Assembly: GCA_023436715.1 (NCBI GenBank) | Contig: JAEZIJ010000032.1 | Coordinates: 1-64,000 of the forward strand | DNA length: 64,000 nucleotides | Origin: Acidobacteriota bacterium | GTDB taxonomy: Bacteria; Acidobacteriota; Terriglobia; Bryobacterales; Bryobacteraceae | Direction of reading: 5' to 3' | In this document: positions 34,021-43,800 of the stretch, piece after piece | Layout: each line of letters begins with the position of its first letter | Numbering within the stretch: position 1 is the stretch's first letter | The notes under the pieces: generated by a model | What the model was told of the DNA's origin: nothing | Databases searched by the model: none | Seen by the model: only the letters and a program-made list of their open reading frames with translations | Program-made: the position numbers and the translations under genes

Positions 34021-36077
34021 ACAGGCCCGCGCCTGGCCGGTTTCGCCAGGGCGCGTGCATTCTGACGGCCCTGTTGACGGCGGCAACTCCGTTCCTCCAC
34101 GCCGAGAAGGTCCGCATTCTGCGCGATGACTTCGGTGTGCCCCACATCTTCTCCGCCACTCCGGCAGGCGCAGCTTTCGGTTCCGGTTATGCCCAGGCGG
34201 AGGACCGCCTGGACGAGATGCTGCGAAACTATCGCAAGGCCGAAGGCACGATGGCCGAGGCGTTCGGCGCAGCATGGGTGGAACGGGACTACCGGCAGCG
34301 GCTCTGGAGGCACCGCGAGGTCGCGGAGAGGAACTATCCGAAGCTGTCGGCGGACGCCCGGGCGATGTGTGAGGCGTTCATCGCAGGCGTCCAGCGGTAC
34401 ATCAAGGAGCATCCGGCCGAAGTCCCCGCGTGGGCGCCGAAGCTGGAGCCGTGGCGCGTGGTCGCGCTCAGCCGCTACATCGTCTACGGTTGGCCCGAGG
34501 GCGAGGTGGCGAGCGATCTGCAACGGGCGGGCATCCGACCCGATCCGACGGCCTATCGTGGATCGAACGAATGGCTGCTCGCGCCCTCGCGTACCGCCAT
34601 GCGCGCGACCATTGCGCTCATCGATCCGCACCTGAGCTGGTATAACGAGTTCCGCTGGTATGAGATGCGCCTCTACGCGGGCCCTTATGCCATCTCCGGC
34701 GCCGCGATCGTGGGCCTGCCCTTCCCCGCCCTCGGCCACGGGCGCTGGGCGTCTGTCGCAATGACCACCGGCGGACCGGACACCTCCGACGTGTTTGAGG
34801 AGGAAGTCGCCGGCGGCAAATACAAGTTCCAGGGCCGGTGGCGTCCTCTCGAAGTCCGCCGCGAGCGAATCGGCGTGAAGTCCGGCGATGCCATCGAATG
34901 GAAGGATGTGATCGTCGAATCCACGCACCACGGTCCCATCGTCGCGCACAAGGACGGCAAGGCCTATTCCGCCGCCATTCCCTACGCCAACGAGTTCCGG
35001 CTTATCGAACAGAGTTGGGCGATGATGAACGCACGAAATCTTGCCGCCATGAAGAGGGCGCTTGCCTCGCTCCAGTTGATGCAGCAGAACATCATGGCCG
35101 GGACGGTCGATGGGGATATCTACTACGTGCGCAACGGGCGCGTGCCGGTCCGTCCGGTGGGTTGCGACCCTTCACGCCCCATGCCCGGCGGCGGCTCCTG
35201 CGAGTGGCAGGGGATTCACCCCTTCGAGGACCTGATTCAGGTGACGAACCCGCCCTCCGGCTACATGCAAAACTGCAACGCTTCTCCGCAGTGGCTTTGG
35301 AACGAGGGAACGCCATTCCAGCCGGACAAATACAGGGACCGCTTCGATCTGTTCAACGTGCCGCCAGGTCCGCCGCACCAGCGTGCGGCCATGGTGCTGG
35401 AACTGCTCGATGCGGCGAAGAACGTCACCGATGAGAAAGCCATCGACATTGCGTTCTCACCCGCGGTTTACGGTTTCGGCACGTGGCAGGACCGCGTACG
35501 CCGGCTCCCGGGCGAACCGGCCGATTTCGCCAAGCTCATCCTGAGCTGGAACGGCCGGGCCGATGCCGATTCCCGTGCGGCCCTGGGCTTCTATCTCTTC
35601 AAAATGAGCCTTGGGCGAACCGGGGGTGAGGTGACGCCTCCCCCATCCCTGACGGACGTACAAATCGGCGAAGCCCTGCAGAATGCTCAGCAGAAGCTGA
35701 AGGCGGATTTCCCCCCGAATGCAACCTATGGCACCCTGTTCCGCGTTGGACGTCAGGGCGGCGACCGGACCTATCCGGTAGGCGGCGGCAATCCGCGCGG
35801 AGCGGGCATGGCTACGCCGCGGGCCATCACCTTCGTCCAGCGTGGAAAGGAATATGTCGGCGTGGCCGGGCAGTCCGCGACGCAGATCGTGATTCTGACT
35901 AAGCCTCCGCGCTCCTACATGGTCATTCCGCTCGGGGAAAGCGATCACAAAGACTCGCCGCACTGGGACGACCAGGCACAGAAGCTCTTTAGCCGCTCGC
36001 TCGTGAAATCGACGTACTTCCTCAACCGAAAGGAACTGAGCAAGCACGTCGAGCGCACCGAAAACCTGGATTACTAA
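34017..36077 (+). CDS. penicillin acylase family (S45) N-terminal-nucleophile hydrolase
   Basis: 686 aa, exported by a signal peptide (residues 12-29). The precursor would be cleaved before the nucleophile Ser183 in YRGSNEWLLAP, giving an alpha chain of about 155 residues and a beta chain of about 500. Other family blocks: GVPHIFSATPAGAAFGSGYAQAEDRLDEM split across 40-70, TTHHGP-like STHHGPIV near 306, and MAGTVDGDIYY near 360. S45 enzymes hydrolyse amides such as beta-lactam side chains or acyl-homoserine lactones; the natural substrate is unknown. Confidence 0.92.
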   Translation: MNRPAPGRFRQGACILTALLTAATPFLHAEKVRILRDDFGVPHIFSATPAGAAFGSGYAQAEDRLDEMLRNYRKAEGTMAEAFGAAWVERDYRQRLWRHREVAERNYPKLSADARAMCEAFIAGVQRYIKEHPAEVPAWAPKLEPWRVVALSRYIVYGWPEGEVASDLQRAGIRPDPTAYRGSNEWLLAPSRTAMRATIALIDPHLSWYNEFRWYEMRLYAGPYAISGAAIVGLPFPALGHGRWASVAMTTGGPDTSDVFEEEVAGGKYKFQGRWRPLEVRRERIGVKSGDAIEWKDVIVESTHHGPIVAHKDGKAYSAAIPYANEFRLIEQSWAMMNARNLAAMKRALASLQLMQQNIMAGTVDGDIYYVRNGRVPVRPVGCDPSRPMPGGGSCEWQGIHPFEDLIQVTNPPSGYMQNCNASPQWLWNEGTPFQPDKYRDRFDLFNVPPGPPHQRAAMVLELLDAAKNVTDEKAIDIAFSPAVYGFGTWQDRVRRLPGEPADFAKLILSWNGRADADSRAALGFYLFKMSLGRTGGEVTPPPSLTDVQIGEALQNAQQKLKADFPPNATYGTLFRVGRQGGDRTYPVGGGNPRGAGMATPRAITFVQRGKEYVGVAGQSATQIVILTKPPRSYMVIPLGESDHKDSPHWDDQAQKLFSRSLVKSTYFLNRKELSKHVERTENLDY

Positions 36078-36130
36078 ACCGCTCCCTCGCGCGCCGCTTT
36101 GTGCTAATCTCGCTTACTCCGGGGAGAAAT

Positions 36131-37174
36131 ATGGTTCTGCCTCAAACATACATGGGCGCGCTGTTGCTCATGATCCTTTCGATGATCTGCTGGGGTTCGT
36201 GGGCAAACACGTACAAACTCAGCGGCAAATGGCGCTTCGAGCTTTTCTACTGGGATTACGCTATTGGCGTGCTGCTGGCCGCCATCGTCGCGGCATTTAC
36301 CTTCGGCTCGCTGGGGTTTGACGGCTTTCTTTTCACAGACGACCTGATGCGCGCGGGACGGCGCAACATAGCCTACGGCGTCGGGGCCGGCGTAATCTTC
36401 AACCTGGCGAACATGCTGCTCGTCGCCGCCATCGCCGTCGCGGGAATGTCCGTTGCATTTCCCGTCGGGATCGGGCTGGCGCTCATCATCGGCGTTATCT
36501 GGAACTACTTCATCAAGCCGCAGGGCAACCCGACGCTGCTGTTCACCGGCGTAGCGATCGTGGTTGCGGCAATAGTGGTGGATGCGCTGGCGTACCGCGG
36601 CCTGGCGCTGGCCAAAGCGAAAGAGGTGATCAAGGCCGGGAAGTCGAAATCCACCGCCATCCCAAAGGTCGGCTGGAAGGGCCTCATCCTCAGCATCACG
36701 AGCGGCCTGCTCATGGGCTCGTTCTACCCGCTGGTTGAGCTCGGCAAGCAGGGCGATGCCGGCCTCGGACCTTACGCCATTGCGTTCGTCTTTGCCGTTG
36801 GGGTTTTCGCCTCGACGTTCGTGTTCAACCTGTTCTTCATGAACCTGCCAGTGCAGGGCCCGCCCGTTGAAATCCTGGACTACTTCAAGGGTAACCTCAG
36901 GCAGCACGCCTTGGGCATCCTGGGCGGCGGCATCTGGGCCTTGGGGACGATCACGAACTTCGTGGTGGCCAGCGCGCCGAACCCGCACGTCGGCCCGGCG
37001 ATCAGTTATGCGCTCGGCCAGGGGGCCACGCTGATCAGCGCGCTGTGGGGCTTGCTGGTCTGGAAGGAATTTCGCGGCGCGGATGGCGCCGTCAAGGTTC
37101 AGCTTGCGCTGATGCTGGTGTTGTTCACGGCCGGCCTGACACTGATCTCGATCGCGCCGCTGTTCGCGAGGTAA
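36131..37174 (+). CDS. GRP/RhaT-like sugar transporter (DMT superfamily)
   Basis: 347 aa from ATG 36131, which has GGGGAGA upstream; TTG 36101 is a weaker choice. Ten membrane helices. The opening GALLLMILSMICWGSWANTYKLSGKWRFELFYWDYAIG (ends quoted only as ICWGSWANTYKL and FELFYWDYAIG) and GGGIWALGTITNFVVAS near 290 match the glucose/rhamnose porter branch. Such proteins import sugars with H+ or Na+. A 417-bp noncoding region with strong hairpins follows. Confidence 0.85.
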   Translation: MVLPQTYMGALLLMILSMICWGSWANTYKLSGKWRFELFYWDYAIGVLLAAIVAAFTFGSLGFDGFLFTDDLMRAGRRNIAYGVGAGVIFNLANMLLVAAIAVAGMSVAFPVGIGLALIIGVIWNYFIKPQGNPTLLFTGVAIVVAAIVVDALAYRGLALAKAKEVIKAGKSKSTAIPKVGWKGLILSITSGLLMGSFYPLVELGKQGDAGLGPYAIAFVFAVGVFASTFVFNLFFMNLPVQGPPVEILDYFKGNLRQHALGILGGGIWALGTITNFVVASAPNPHVGPAISYALGQGATLISALWGLLVWKEFRGADGAVKVQLALMLVLFTAGLTLISIAPLFAR

Positions 37175-37185
37175 ACCGCTCGCTG

Positions 37186-37225
37186 ACGGTCGCGGCTCAG
37201 TAGCGGGCTTCAGAGCCGCGACCGT
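37186..37225. repeat. 13-bp perfect inverted repeat after the sugar transporter
   Basis: ACGGTCGCGGCTC at 37186-37198 pairs with GAGCCGCGACCGT at 37213-37225 around a 14-base loop, starting 12 bp after the transporter stop. A terminator-like position but without a T-run. Confidence 0.75.
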
Positions 37226-37293
37226 AAGGGAGTGCCGCATGGGCCTGCGGCCCACCAAGGGTGATGAAAATGCACACCGGGCAGGACCGCCCA

Positions 37294-37381
37294 GTGGGGC
37301 AGGGCCTCGCCCTGCGGCGGGCTCCCAGCCCGCCTGCGTGGCCGGCCTGAGAGGCCGGCGCAGCCCGAGGGGCTGCCCCAC
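37294..37381. repeat. multi-branched hairpin element
   Basis: Outer arms GTGGGGCAG (37294-37302) and CTGCCCCAC (37373-37381) enclose two further perfect hairpins: GGCGGGCT/AGCCCGCC (37316-37323 with 37327-37334) and GCCGGCCT/AGGCCGGC (37341-37348 with 37352-37359), each with a 3-base loop. As RNA or cruciform it would form a cloverleaf-like structure. No coding signal. Confidence 0.75.
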
Positions 37382-37413
37382 TTCTCAATCAGAAGCAGTC
37401 CAGCGGTCTCGAC

Positions 37414-37566
37414 CGATTTTCAACGGAGCGGTCCTCACCTTTGGTTGGTCGCAGGCCCATGAAGTTAGGTCAGCCCTTCTGGGCTGCCGCTGGGCTTTGC
37501 CCGCCGTGGCACATGCCTCCCGGGGACAGGTCTCCAGACCTGCCCGCCCGGCGATTTTCAACGGAG
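37414..37566. repeat. direct repeat pair with internal hairpin
   Basis: CGATTTTCAACGGAG occurs at 37414-37428 and again at 37552-37566, 138 bp apart. Between them CAGGTCT/AGACCTG (37527-37533 with 37536-37542) forms a hairpin extended by GGGA…GCCC. No gene is visible in 37175-37591. Confidence 0.7.
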
Positions 37567-37591
37567 TGAGCGGCCTGGGCGCCCGATCCGG

Positions 37592-38332
37592 CTACTTGTT
37601 GACCTGCTCGTCCCTCTCGACTTTCCCGTCGCGGACGTGGATGATGCGGCGGGCGAACATGGCGATGTCGTGCTCGTGCGTGACCAGCACGATGGTGTTG
37701 CCCTGTTGGTGTAGCCGATCGAACAGCGCCATGATTTCGTTACCGGTCGCGGTGTCGAGGTTGCCGGTAGGCTCATCGGCCAGCAGAATCGAAGGATTGT
37801 TCACCAGCGCCCGGGCGACCGCGACGCGCTGCCGCTGTCCGCCGGACAACTCGCTTGGCTTGTGATACATACGAGCTTCCAGGTCAACCTGGCGCAAGGC
37901 CTGCTTGGCCCGTTCCATCCGCGTGTCGGCCGGGACTCCGGCATAGATCAGAGGCAGTTCGACGTTGTGCAGCGCGGTGGCACGGGGGAGCAGATTGAAG
38001 GTCTGGAAGACGAACCCGATCTCTTTGTTGCGGATGCGCGCCAGTTCATCGTCGTTCATGTCGCTGACCAGCCTGCCGTTGATGTAGTACAGGCCTTTGC
38101 TGGGCGTATCGAGGCAGCCGATCATGTTCATCAGGGTGGACTTACCGGATCCGGACGGCCCCATGATGGCAACATATTCACCCCGCCTGATCTCGATATC
38201 CACGCCCGACACGGCGTGAATCTCCTGATCGCCCATCACGTAGGTCTTCCACAGATCGTACGTGCGGATGACGATCCCGTTTCGCTTCAGTTCTTCGCCG
38301 CGCTCGATCTTTTCCTGGAGTGCTTCTGCCAT
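37592..38332 (-). CDS. ABC transporter ATP-binding protein (MacB/LolD-type)
   Basis: 246 aa. Walker A GPSGSGKST near residue 59, Q-loop VFQTFNLLPRATALHNVELP near 107, signature SGGQRQR near 162, Walker B ILLADEPTGNLD near 180 and switch His in LVTHEHD. The LolD/MacB subfamily is indicated by the GCLD and TGNLD blocks. It starts 14 bp after the stop of the adaptor gene, so the two form an operon, but no permease gene accompanies them. It probably powers an FtsX-type permease encoded elsewhere. Confidence 0.93.
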   Translation of the reverse strand: MAEALQEKIERGEELKRNGIVIRTYDLWKTYVMGDQEIHAVSGVDIEIRRGEYVAIMGPSGSGKSTLMNMIGCLDTPSKGLYYINGRLVSDMNDDELARIRNKEIGFVFQTFNLLPRATALHNVELPLIYAGVPADTRMERAKQALRQVDLEARMYHKPSELSGGQRQRVAVARALVNNPSILLADEPTGNLDTATGNEIMALFDRLHQQGNTIVLVTHEHDIAMFARRIIHVRDGKVERDEQVNK

Positions 38333-38346
38333 TTTGATTTCTCGCC

Positions 38347-39783
38347 TTATTCCGTCTTCACCGGCGCTTTGACGCTGTTGTCCACCTTCACCTTCGCCTC
38401 GTTCCGCAGGGTCCGGATCACCTTGTAGCTGCCCGTGATGATCTCCTCTCCATCCTTGAGGCCGTGCAGCACTTCGATATCGGTGGCGCCCGTAATGCCC
38501 GTATCCACCTTGCGGAACTCGGCTTTCTCAGCCTTGATCACGAAGACGCCTTGCAGCTCCTCTTTCTTCGCCTTCTCGGCAGCCGGATCGGGCTTGGAGG
38601 CGGCCTGGACACCGCTCTTTCCGCCCTTGGGCTGTGCTTCGAGATCGCCTTTCTGCCGAACCGTCAACGCCTGGATCGGAATAGTAAGGACGCTCTGGCG
38701 GGTGGCTGTGGTTATCTTCGATGTGCAGGAAAGTCCGGGACGGATTTCACCCGGGGGATTGTCGAGCGCGACCACAACCTTGAAGTCCTTGGCTTCCTGG
38801 CTGGAAATGGCGCTCTGGGAGGCGGCGAGGCCCGTGGAACGGAGTATGGCCGTGTTGCCGATCTCGGTGACGTGCCCCTTGAATGTTTTGTTAGGGATAG
38901 CGTCGATTGTGATATCGGCGGCCTGGCCGAGGACCACGTTGACGATGTCGGTCTCATCCACCTTTACCTCGGCGGTGATGAGCGACATGTCGGCGATGGT
39001 CATGATGAGCGAAGCGGGCGAGTTCTGGATACCGAACACAACGGTTTCGCCGATGCGGACGGGGAGGTTCGTCACCATCCCATCCAGAGGCGAAGTGACC
39101 AGCGTGCGTGAAAGGACGTCCGACGAGCGGACCAGGTTCGCCTTCGCCAGGGACACGCGCCGCTGGGCAGCCGCCAACTGCGCGGCGGTCTGCTCGCGGA
39201 TGGCCCTGGTCTGGGCAAAACGGGCCGTGGCTTCGCGCAAGGCGGCCTGGCGGGAGTCGAGCGTGGTGCGTTGCCGGTCATACTCCTGGCGGGCAACCAG
39301 CTTGTCCTTAAAGAGTTGCTCGGCCCGGGCAAAGTCAAGCTTGGATTGCTCCACGTCTGCGTTCGCGCGATCGACGCTCGCCTGCACGCTCCGCAGGTTC
39401 TCATCCGCCGCTTTGAGCGACGCTTCCGTAGCCGAAGAATCAGCCTCGGAAGAACTCAAAGAAGCCTTCTGTGCCGCCACCTCGGCTTCCGGCTGTACGG
39501 ATTCCAGCTTGGCCAGTAACTGCCCTTTTCTAACCCTGTCGCCTTCCTTGACAAGGATGTCCGTAATCCGGGACGCCATCATGGCGTTCGAACCGATGTT
39601 GACGTAGTTCTTGGGCTTGATCTCGCCCGAGGCAGTGACAACGGAAGCCAGATCCTGCTTGCTTACCTTGCCTGTTTGGACGGTAACGACCCCGCGCTGG
39701 CTATACTTCGAGCCCGCGACGACTCCACCGGTCACAACGACCAGCGCGATCACGAAAATCCAAATCTTCCATTTCCGCTTCAC
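38347..39783 (-). CDS. MacA/HlyD-type periplasmic adaptor subunit
   Basis: 478 aa from GTG 39783, preferred because GGGAG lies 6 bases upstream; ATG 39813 is also in frame. An N-terminal anchor (residues 4-22) is followed by a lipoyl-like half (GDRVRKGQLLAKLES near 70), a long coiled coil (about 85-220, Ala/Arg/Gln-rich), the second lipoyl half (SPLDGMVTNLPVRIGE near 230) and a barrel domain (VGGQ-type ADITIDAIPNKTFKGHV near 290). It would link an inner-membrane transporter to an outer-membrane channel. Operon with the ABC ATPase. Confidence 0.92.
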   Translation of the reverse strand: MKRKWKIWIFVIALVVVTGGVVAGSKYSQRGVVTVQTGKVSKQDLASVVTASGEIKPKNYVNIGSNAMMASRITDILVKEGDRVRKGQLLAKLESVQPEAEVAAQKASLSSSEADSSATEASLKAADENLRSVQASVDRANADVEQSKLDFARAEQLFKDKLVARQEYDRQRTTLDSRQAALREATARFAQTRAIREQTAAQLAAAQRRVSLAKANLVRSSDVLSRTLVTSPLDGMVTNLPVRIGETVVFGIQNSPASLIMTIADMSLITAEVKVDETDIVNVVLGQAADITIDAIPNKTFKGHVTEIGNTAILRSTGLAASQSAISSQEAKDFKVVVALDNPPGEIRPGLSCTSKITTATRQSVLTIPIQALTVRQKGDLEAQPKGGKSGVQAASKPDPAAEKAKKEELQGVFVIKAEKAEFRKVDTGITGATDIEVLHGLKDGEEIITGSYKVIRTLRNEAKVKVDNSVKAPVKTE

Positions 39784-39894
39784 AGAGTGCTCCCTTTTTG
39801 GGTCAGACGCCAACGGAGGGGAATTTGTTCACAGATTTCAATCCTATCACGCGAAAAAAAAGAGGGAGTGCTCCAAAAAACTGCCTGGCCACCG

Positions 39895-40764
39895 CTAAGC
39901 TTCCGCGAAGAAGCTGCCCATCTGCCTGAATTTCGTGTACCGCTGCTCGATCACCTCGTTCGCCGTCAGCCCGGAAAGATCGCAGAGAGTCTGGCGCAGC
40001 GCCGCACGGAGGGCTTCGGCCGCCTGGTCGGGGTTCTCGTGGGCGCCGCCGGGGGGTTCGGGGATGATGCCGTCAACCAGACCGAGTTCGAGGAGGTCCT
40101 GGGCGGTCAGCCGGAGCGCCGAGGCGGCCAGGGCGGCCTTGGAAGAGTCGCGGTAGATGATGGCGGCGCAACTTTCGGGCGAAATGACGCTGTAAACGGC
40201 ATTTTCGAGCATCAAGATGCGATTTCCGACGCCCAATGCCAGAGCGCCGCCGCTTCCGCCTTCGCCGATGCAGACGACGATTACCGGACTGGCGAGCCGC
40301 GCCATCTCGCGCAGATTGTTCGCGATGGCCTCGGCCTGCCCGCGCTCCTCGGCGTCGATTCCCGGATACGCGCCCGGGGTATCGAGCAGCGTCAGAATCG
40401 GCCGGTTGAACTTCGCCGCTAATTCCATGACCCGCATAGCTTTACGGTAGCCCTCAGGCTTGGGCATGCCGAAGTTCCGGTACAGCTTCTGCTTGGTATC
40501 GCGCCCTTTCTGCTGCCCGACGACCATGAGCGGCTGTCCTTCGAAGAAGCCCATGCCGCAAACGATGGCTGGGTCGTCGCCGTACCGGCGGTCGCCGTGG
40601 ATTTCCTGGAAATCCGTGAGCAGCCGCTGGATGTAGTCCAGGGAGTGCGGGCGTTTGGGGTGGCGGGCAAGCTGGACCCGCTGCCAGTGAGGGCTTGACA
40701 GCGCCGCGTCGATTGCCGCGGGTTGCTCCGGAGCCTGCGGCTGCTGCTTGTCTTCAGAGGCCAT
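39895..40764 (-). CDS. accA: acetyl-CoA carboxylase carboxyltransferase subunit alpha
   Basis: 289 aa from ATG 40764, which has GAGAGG about 5 bases upstream; earlier in-frame starts add an unlikely Cys/Pro-rich tail. It is about 30 residues shorter than the E. coli protein at the N-terminus. Conserved blocks: RHPKRPHSLDYI, FQEIHGDRRYGDDPAIV, GRDTKQKLYRNFGMPKPEGYRKA (ends), DTPGAYPGIDAEERGQAEAIA (ends) and GEGGSGGALALG. It transfers the carboxyl group from biotin to acetyl-CoA in fatty-acid synthesis. accD is not in the window. Confidence 0.95.
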   Translation of the reverse strand: MASEDKQQPQAPEQPAAIDAALSSPHWQRVQLARHPKRPHSLDYIQRLLTDFQEIHGDRRYGDDPAIVCGMGFFEGQPLMVVGQQKGRDTKQKLYRNFGMPKPEGYRKAMRVMELAAKFNRPILTLLDTPGAYPGIDAEERGQAEAIANNLREMARLASPVIVVCIGEGGSGGALALGVGNRILMLENAVYSVISPESCAAIIYRDSSKAALAASALRLTAQDLLELGLVDGIIPEPPGGAHENPDQAAEALRAALRQTLCDLSGLTANEVIEQRYTKFRQMGSFFAEA

Positions 40765-40823
40765 GCAACCTCTCATTATGCACCAAGAGGGCAATCGGGC
40801 CGTTGAGGCGCCAAATCGCGGGT

Positions 40824-40847
40824 GGGCCGGGCATGCCCGACCCCACA
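40824..40847. repeat. imperfect GC palindrome between accA and dnaE
   Basis: GTGGGcCGGGCATGCCCGACCCCAC-like arms surround the core CGGGCATGCCCG; the 16-base core with flank GGGCCGGGCATGCCCG (40825-40840) is identical to one at 31282-31297. No T-run. Confidence 0.65.
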
Positions 40848-40872
40848 GGAACACGCGTCAGCAAGCGAAGGC

Positions 40873-43800
40873 TCAGCCCGCGAGCTTCTCGTAGGAATCG
40901 GGACCGCAGATGCGCTCGATTTCGCGGATGAACTCGCGGTCCGGCTTCACCTTGGTGGCGATATCGAGGCTGAGGGAGAAATCCCGCGAGCTTTCGAGGC
41001 GGAGGCGGACCGAGGTCTGGCCCGGTTTGCGGGCGAACAACTCATTCAGCGCGGCGGCGGCATCGTTCTCTTTGCCGAGCGACACTCGAATCGAAACCAG
41101 GCTTGGATACAGGACGCCGGCGACGTCGAGCGGAATGATGTCCTGGATGGAGACCTTGGTAGCACCGCTATCATCGGGCAGGGCAGTCGCCTTCACGAGG
41201 ACGGCATTGTCCTCCACCAGGAACTGAACAAGGCGGTCGTAGTTGGTGGTGAACAGGACGGCATCGACGCTGCCGTTCAAGTCCTCCAGTTGCATTGACG
41301 CCCAGGGCTTGCCCTCTTTGTTCCGGCGGCGCTGGATCGAGGTAAGGATGCCGCAGAGCGAGACATCGACACCGCGCTCGAGGCCTTCCAGCGTGTCGCT
41401 CGCGTGAGTGGAGAGCTCGGCGACTTTCTCGCGGTACCGCTCGAGCGGGTGGCCGGTGACGTAGAACCCGAGCACTTCCTTTTCGCCCGCCAGTTTCTCC
41501 TGGTCGGGCCACTCGGGAACCTGCGGCAGGGGCCGCTCATGCGGCTGCTCGTCCAGGACTTCGCCGAACAGGCCGCCCTGCCCGCTCTGGCGGTCGCGCC
41601 AGGCCTTCTGGCCGGATTCCATGGCGCTTTCGACGGCGGCGAACAGCCGGGAGCGGACGGGCGCGAGCGAATCCAGGGCGCCGGCTTTGATGAGGCTTTC
41701 GATCATCCGCCGGTTGACCGCGCTCAGATCGACGCGCTCGCAGAAATCGTAGATCGAGGTGAACGGGCCGCCCTCACGCCGGCCCGCGATGATCGATTCG
41801 ACCGCGGACTGGCCGATGCTCTTGATCGCCCCCAGGCCGAAGCGGATGGCCTCGCCGTCGGGGGTGAAGCTCCAGTCGCTCGAATTGACGTCCGGCGGGA
41901 GCACGCGGATTCCCATATCGCGGCACTCGCCGATGTACTTGACGATCTTGGCCGTGTTGCCCGTTTCCGAGGTGAGCAGCGCGGCCATGAAATCGATGGG
42001 ATAGTTGGCCTTGAGGTACGCGGTGACGTACGCGAGATAGGCGTAAGCCGCCGAGTGCGACTTGTTGAAGCCGTAGCCGGCGAACTGCTCCATGAGGTCG
42101 AACAGTTTTTCGGCCTTCTTGCGCTGGTGGCCGCGTTCGAGCGCACCGCCGAGAAAACGCGCGCGCTGCTTCGCCATCTCCTCGGCCTTTTTCTTGCCCA
42201 TCGCGCGGCGGAGGAGGTCCGCTTCGCCCAGTGAATAACCGGCGATGCGGTTGGCGATCTGCATCACCTGTTCCTGATAGACGATGACGCCGTAGGTCTC
42301 TTCGAGGATCTCCTTGAGTACGGGGAAGTCGTATGAGACTGGGCGGCGGCCGTGCTTGCGCTCGATGAAATCATCCACCATGCCGCCCTGTATGGGACCG
42401 GGGCGGTAGAGTGCGTTGAGAGCGCAAAGATCCTCGATGCGGCTCGGCTGGTAGCGGCGCAGAATGTCGCGCATGCCCGACGATTCGAACTGGAAGATGC
42501 CGCTGGTGAATGCCTTGGTGAAGATCTCGTAGGTCTTGGGATCGTCGAGCGGAAGGTCTTCGACGACGAGCTTGACGCCGCGGTGTTTTTCGATCAGCTC
42601 GATGGCGTCGTGGATGAGCGTGAGGGTTGTCAGCCCGAGGAAGTCCATCTTGAGAAGCGAGAGCTTCTCGAGGCCGGACATGTCGTACTGGGTGACAATT
42701 TCATCTTTGCTCGTGCGGTACAGCGGAACGAGTTCCTTGAGCGGTTGCGGGGAGATGACGACTCCGGCGGCGTGGACTCCCGCGTTGCGCGCCATGCCCT
42801 CCAGGCGCCGCGCGACTTCGAGCACGTCGCCCACGCGCGGGTCCTTCTGGCTGGCCTGCGCGAAGCCCGGCTCCATCTTGATGGCGTCGGCAAGCGAAAT
42901 GTTCAAGACGCTGGGGACGAGCTTGGTGATGCGGTCCACGTCGGCGAAGCTCATGTCGAGGACGCGGCCGACGTCCTTGATGGCCGCACGTGCGCCGAGC
43001 GTGCCGATGGTGATGATCTGGGCGACCTGCTCGCGGCCGTACTTTTCGGTGACGTACTGTATGACCTCGCCGCGGCGGCGCGTGCAGAAATCGACGTCGA
43101 TATCGGGCATACTGACGCGTTCCGGATTCAGGAAGCGTTCGAACAGCAGTCCGTATTCGAGCGGGTCGATATCTGTAATGCCCATGGAATAGCCCACGAG
43201 GCTGCCGGCGGCCGAACCACGGCCGGGGCCGACCGGGATGCCGCAGGATTTCGAGAAGCGGATGAAGTCCCAGACGATGAGGAAGTAGCCGGAGAACTTC
43301 ATCTTCTGGATCATCTGGATTTCGCGGTCGAGGCGTTCCGCGTATTCCGGAAGGTGGTGCTTGAGGCGTCCGGCGGCACTGAGGGTTTCCAGTCGGGCGC
43401 GGCGGCGCTCGAAGCCCTGGCGGGCGACGTACTCGAAATAGGAGTCCGTCGAGTGGCCCTCGGGGACTTCGAACTTCGGGAACGGCTCCTTGACCTTTTC
43501 AAGCTTTACGTTGCAGCGCTGGGCGATTTCCCACGTGTTATCGAGCGACTCCTCGACCTCGCCGAACAACTGCATCATCTCGGGCCGGTCCTTCAGATAG
43601 AAAACCGGGTTGGGCCACTTCATGCGCGAGGGGTCGCTCATGGTCTTGCCCGTCTGGATGCAGAGCATGATCTCGTGCGGGCGGGCGTCGTCGCGGTGGA
43701 GGTAATGGGTGTCGTTGGTTGCGACGAGCGGGATGCCGGTCTCCCGGGAGAGGCGGACGATGAGCGGTAGCAGGCGCTTATCCTGCTCCAGGCCGTGGTC

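Noticed and set aside
37175..37591. CRISPR array
   Set aside because: The repeats are different palindromes and a single 15-bp direct repeat pair, not evenly spaced identical repeats; no cas gene is present.
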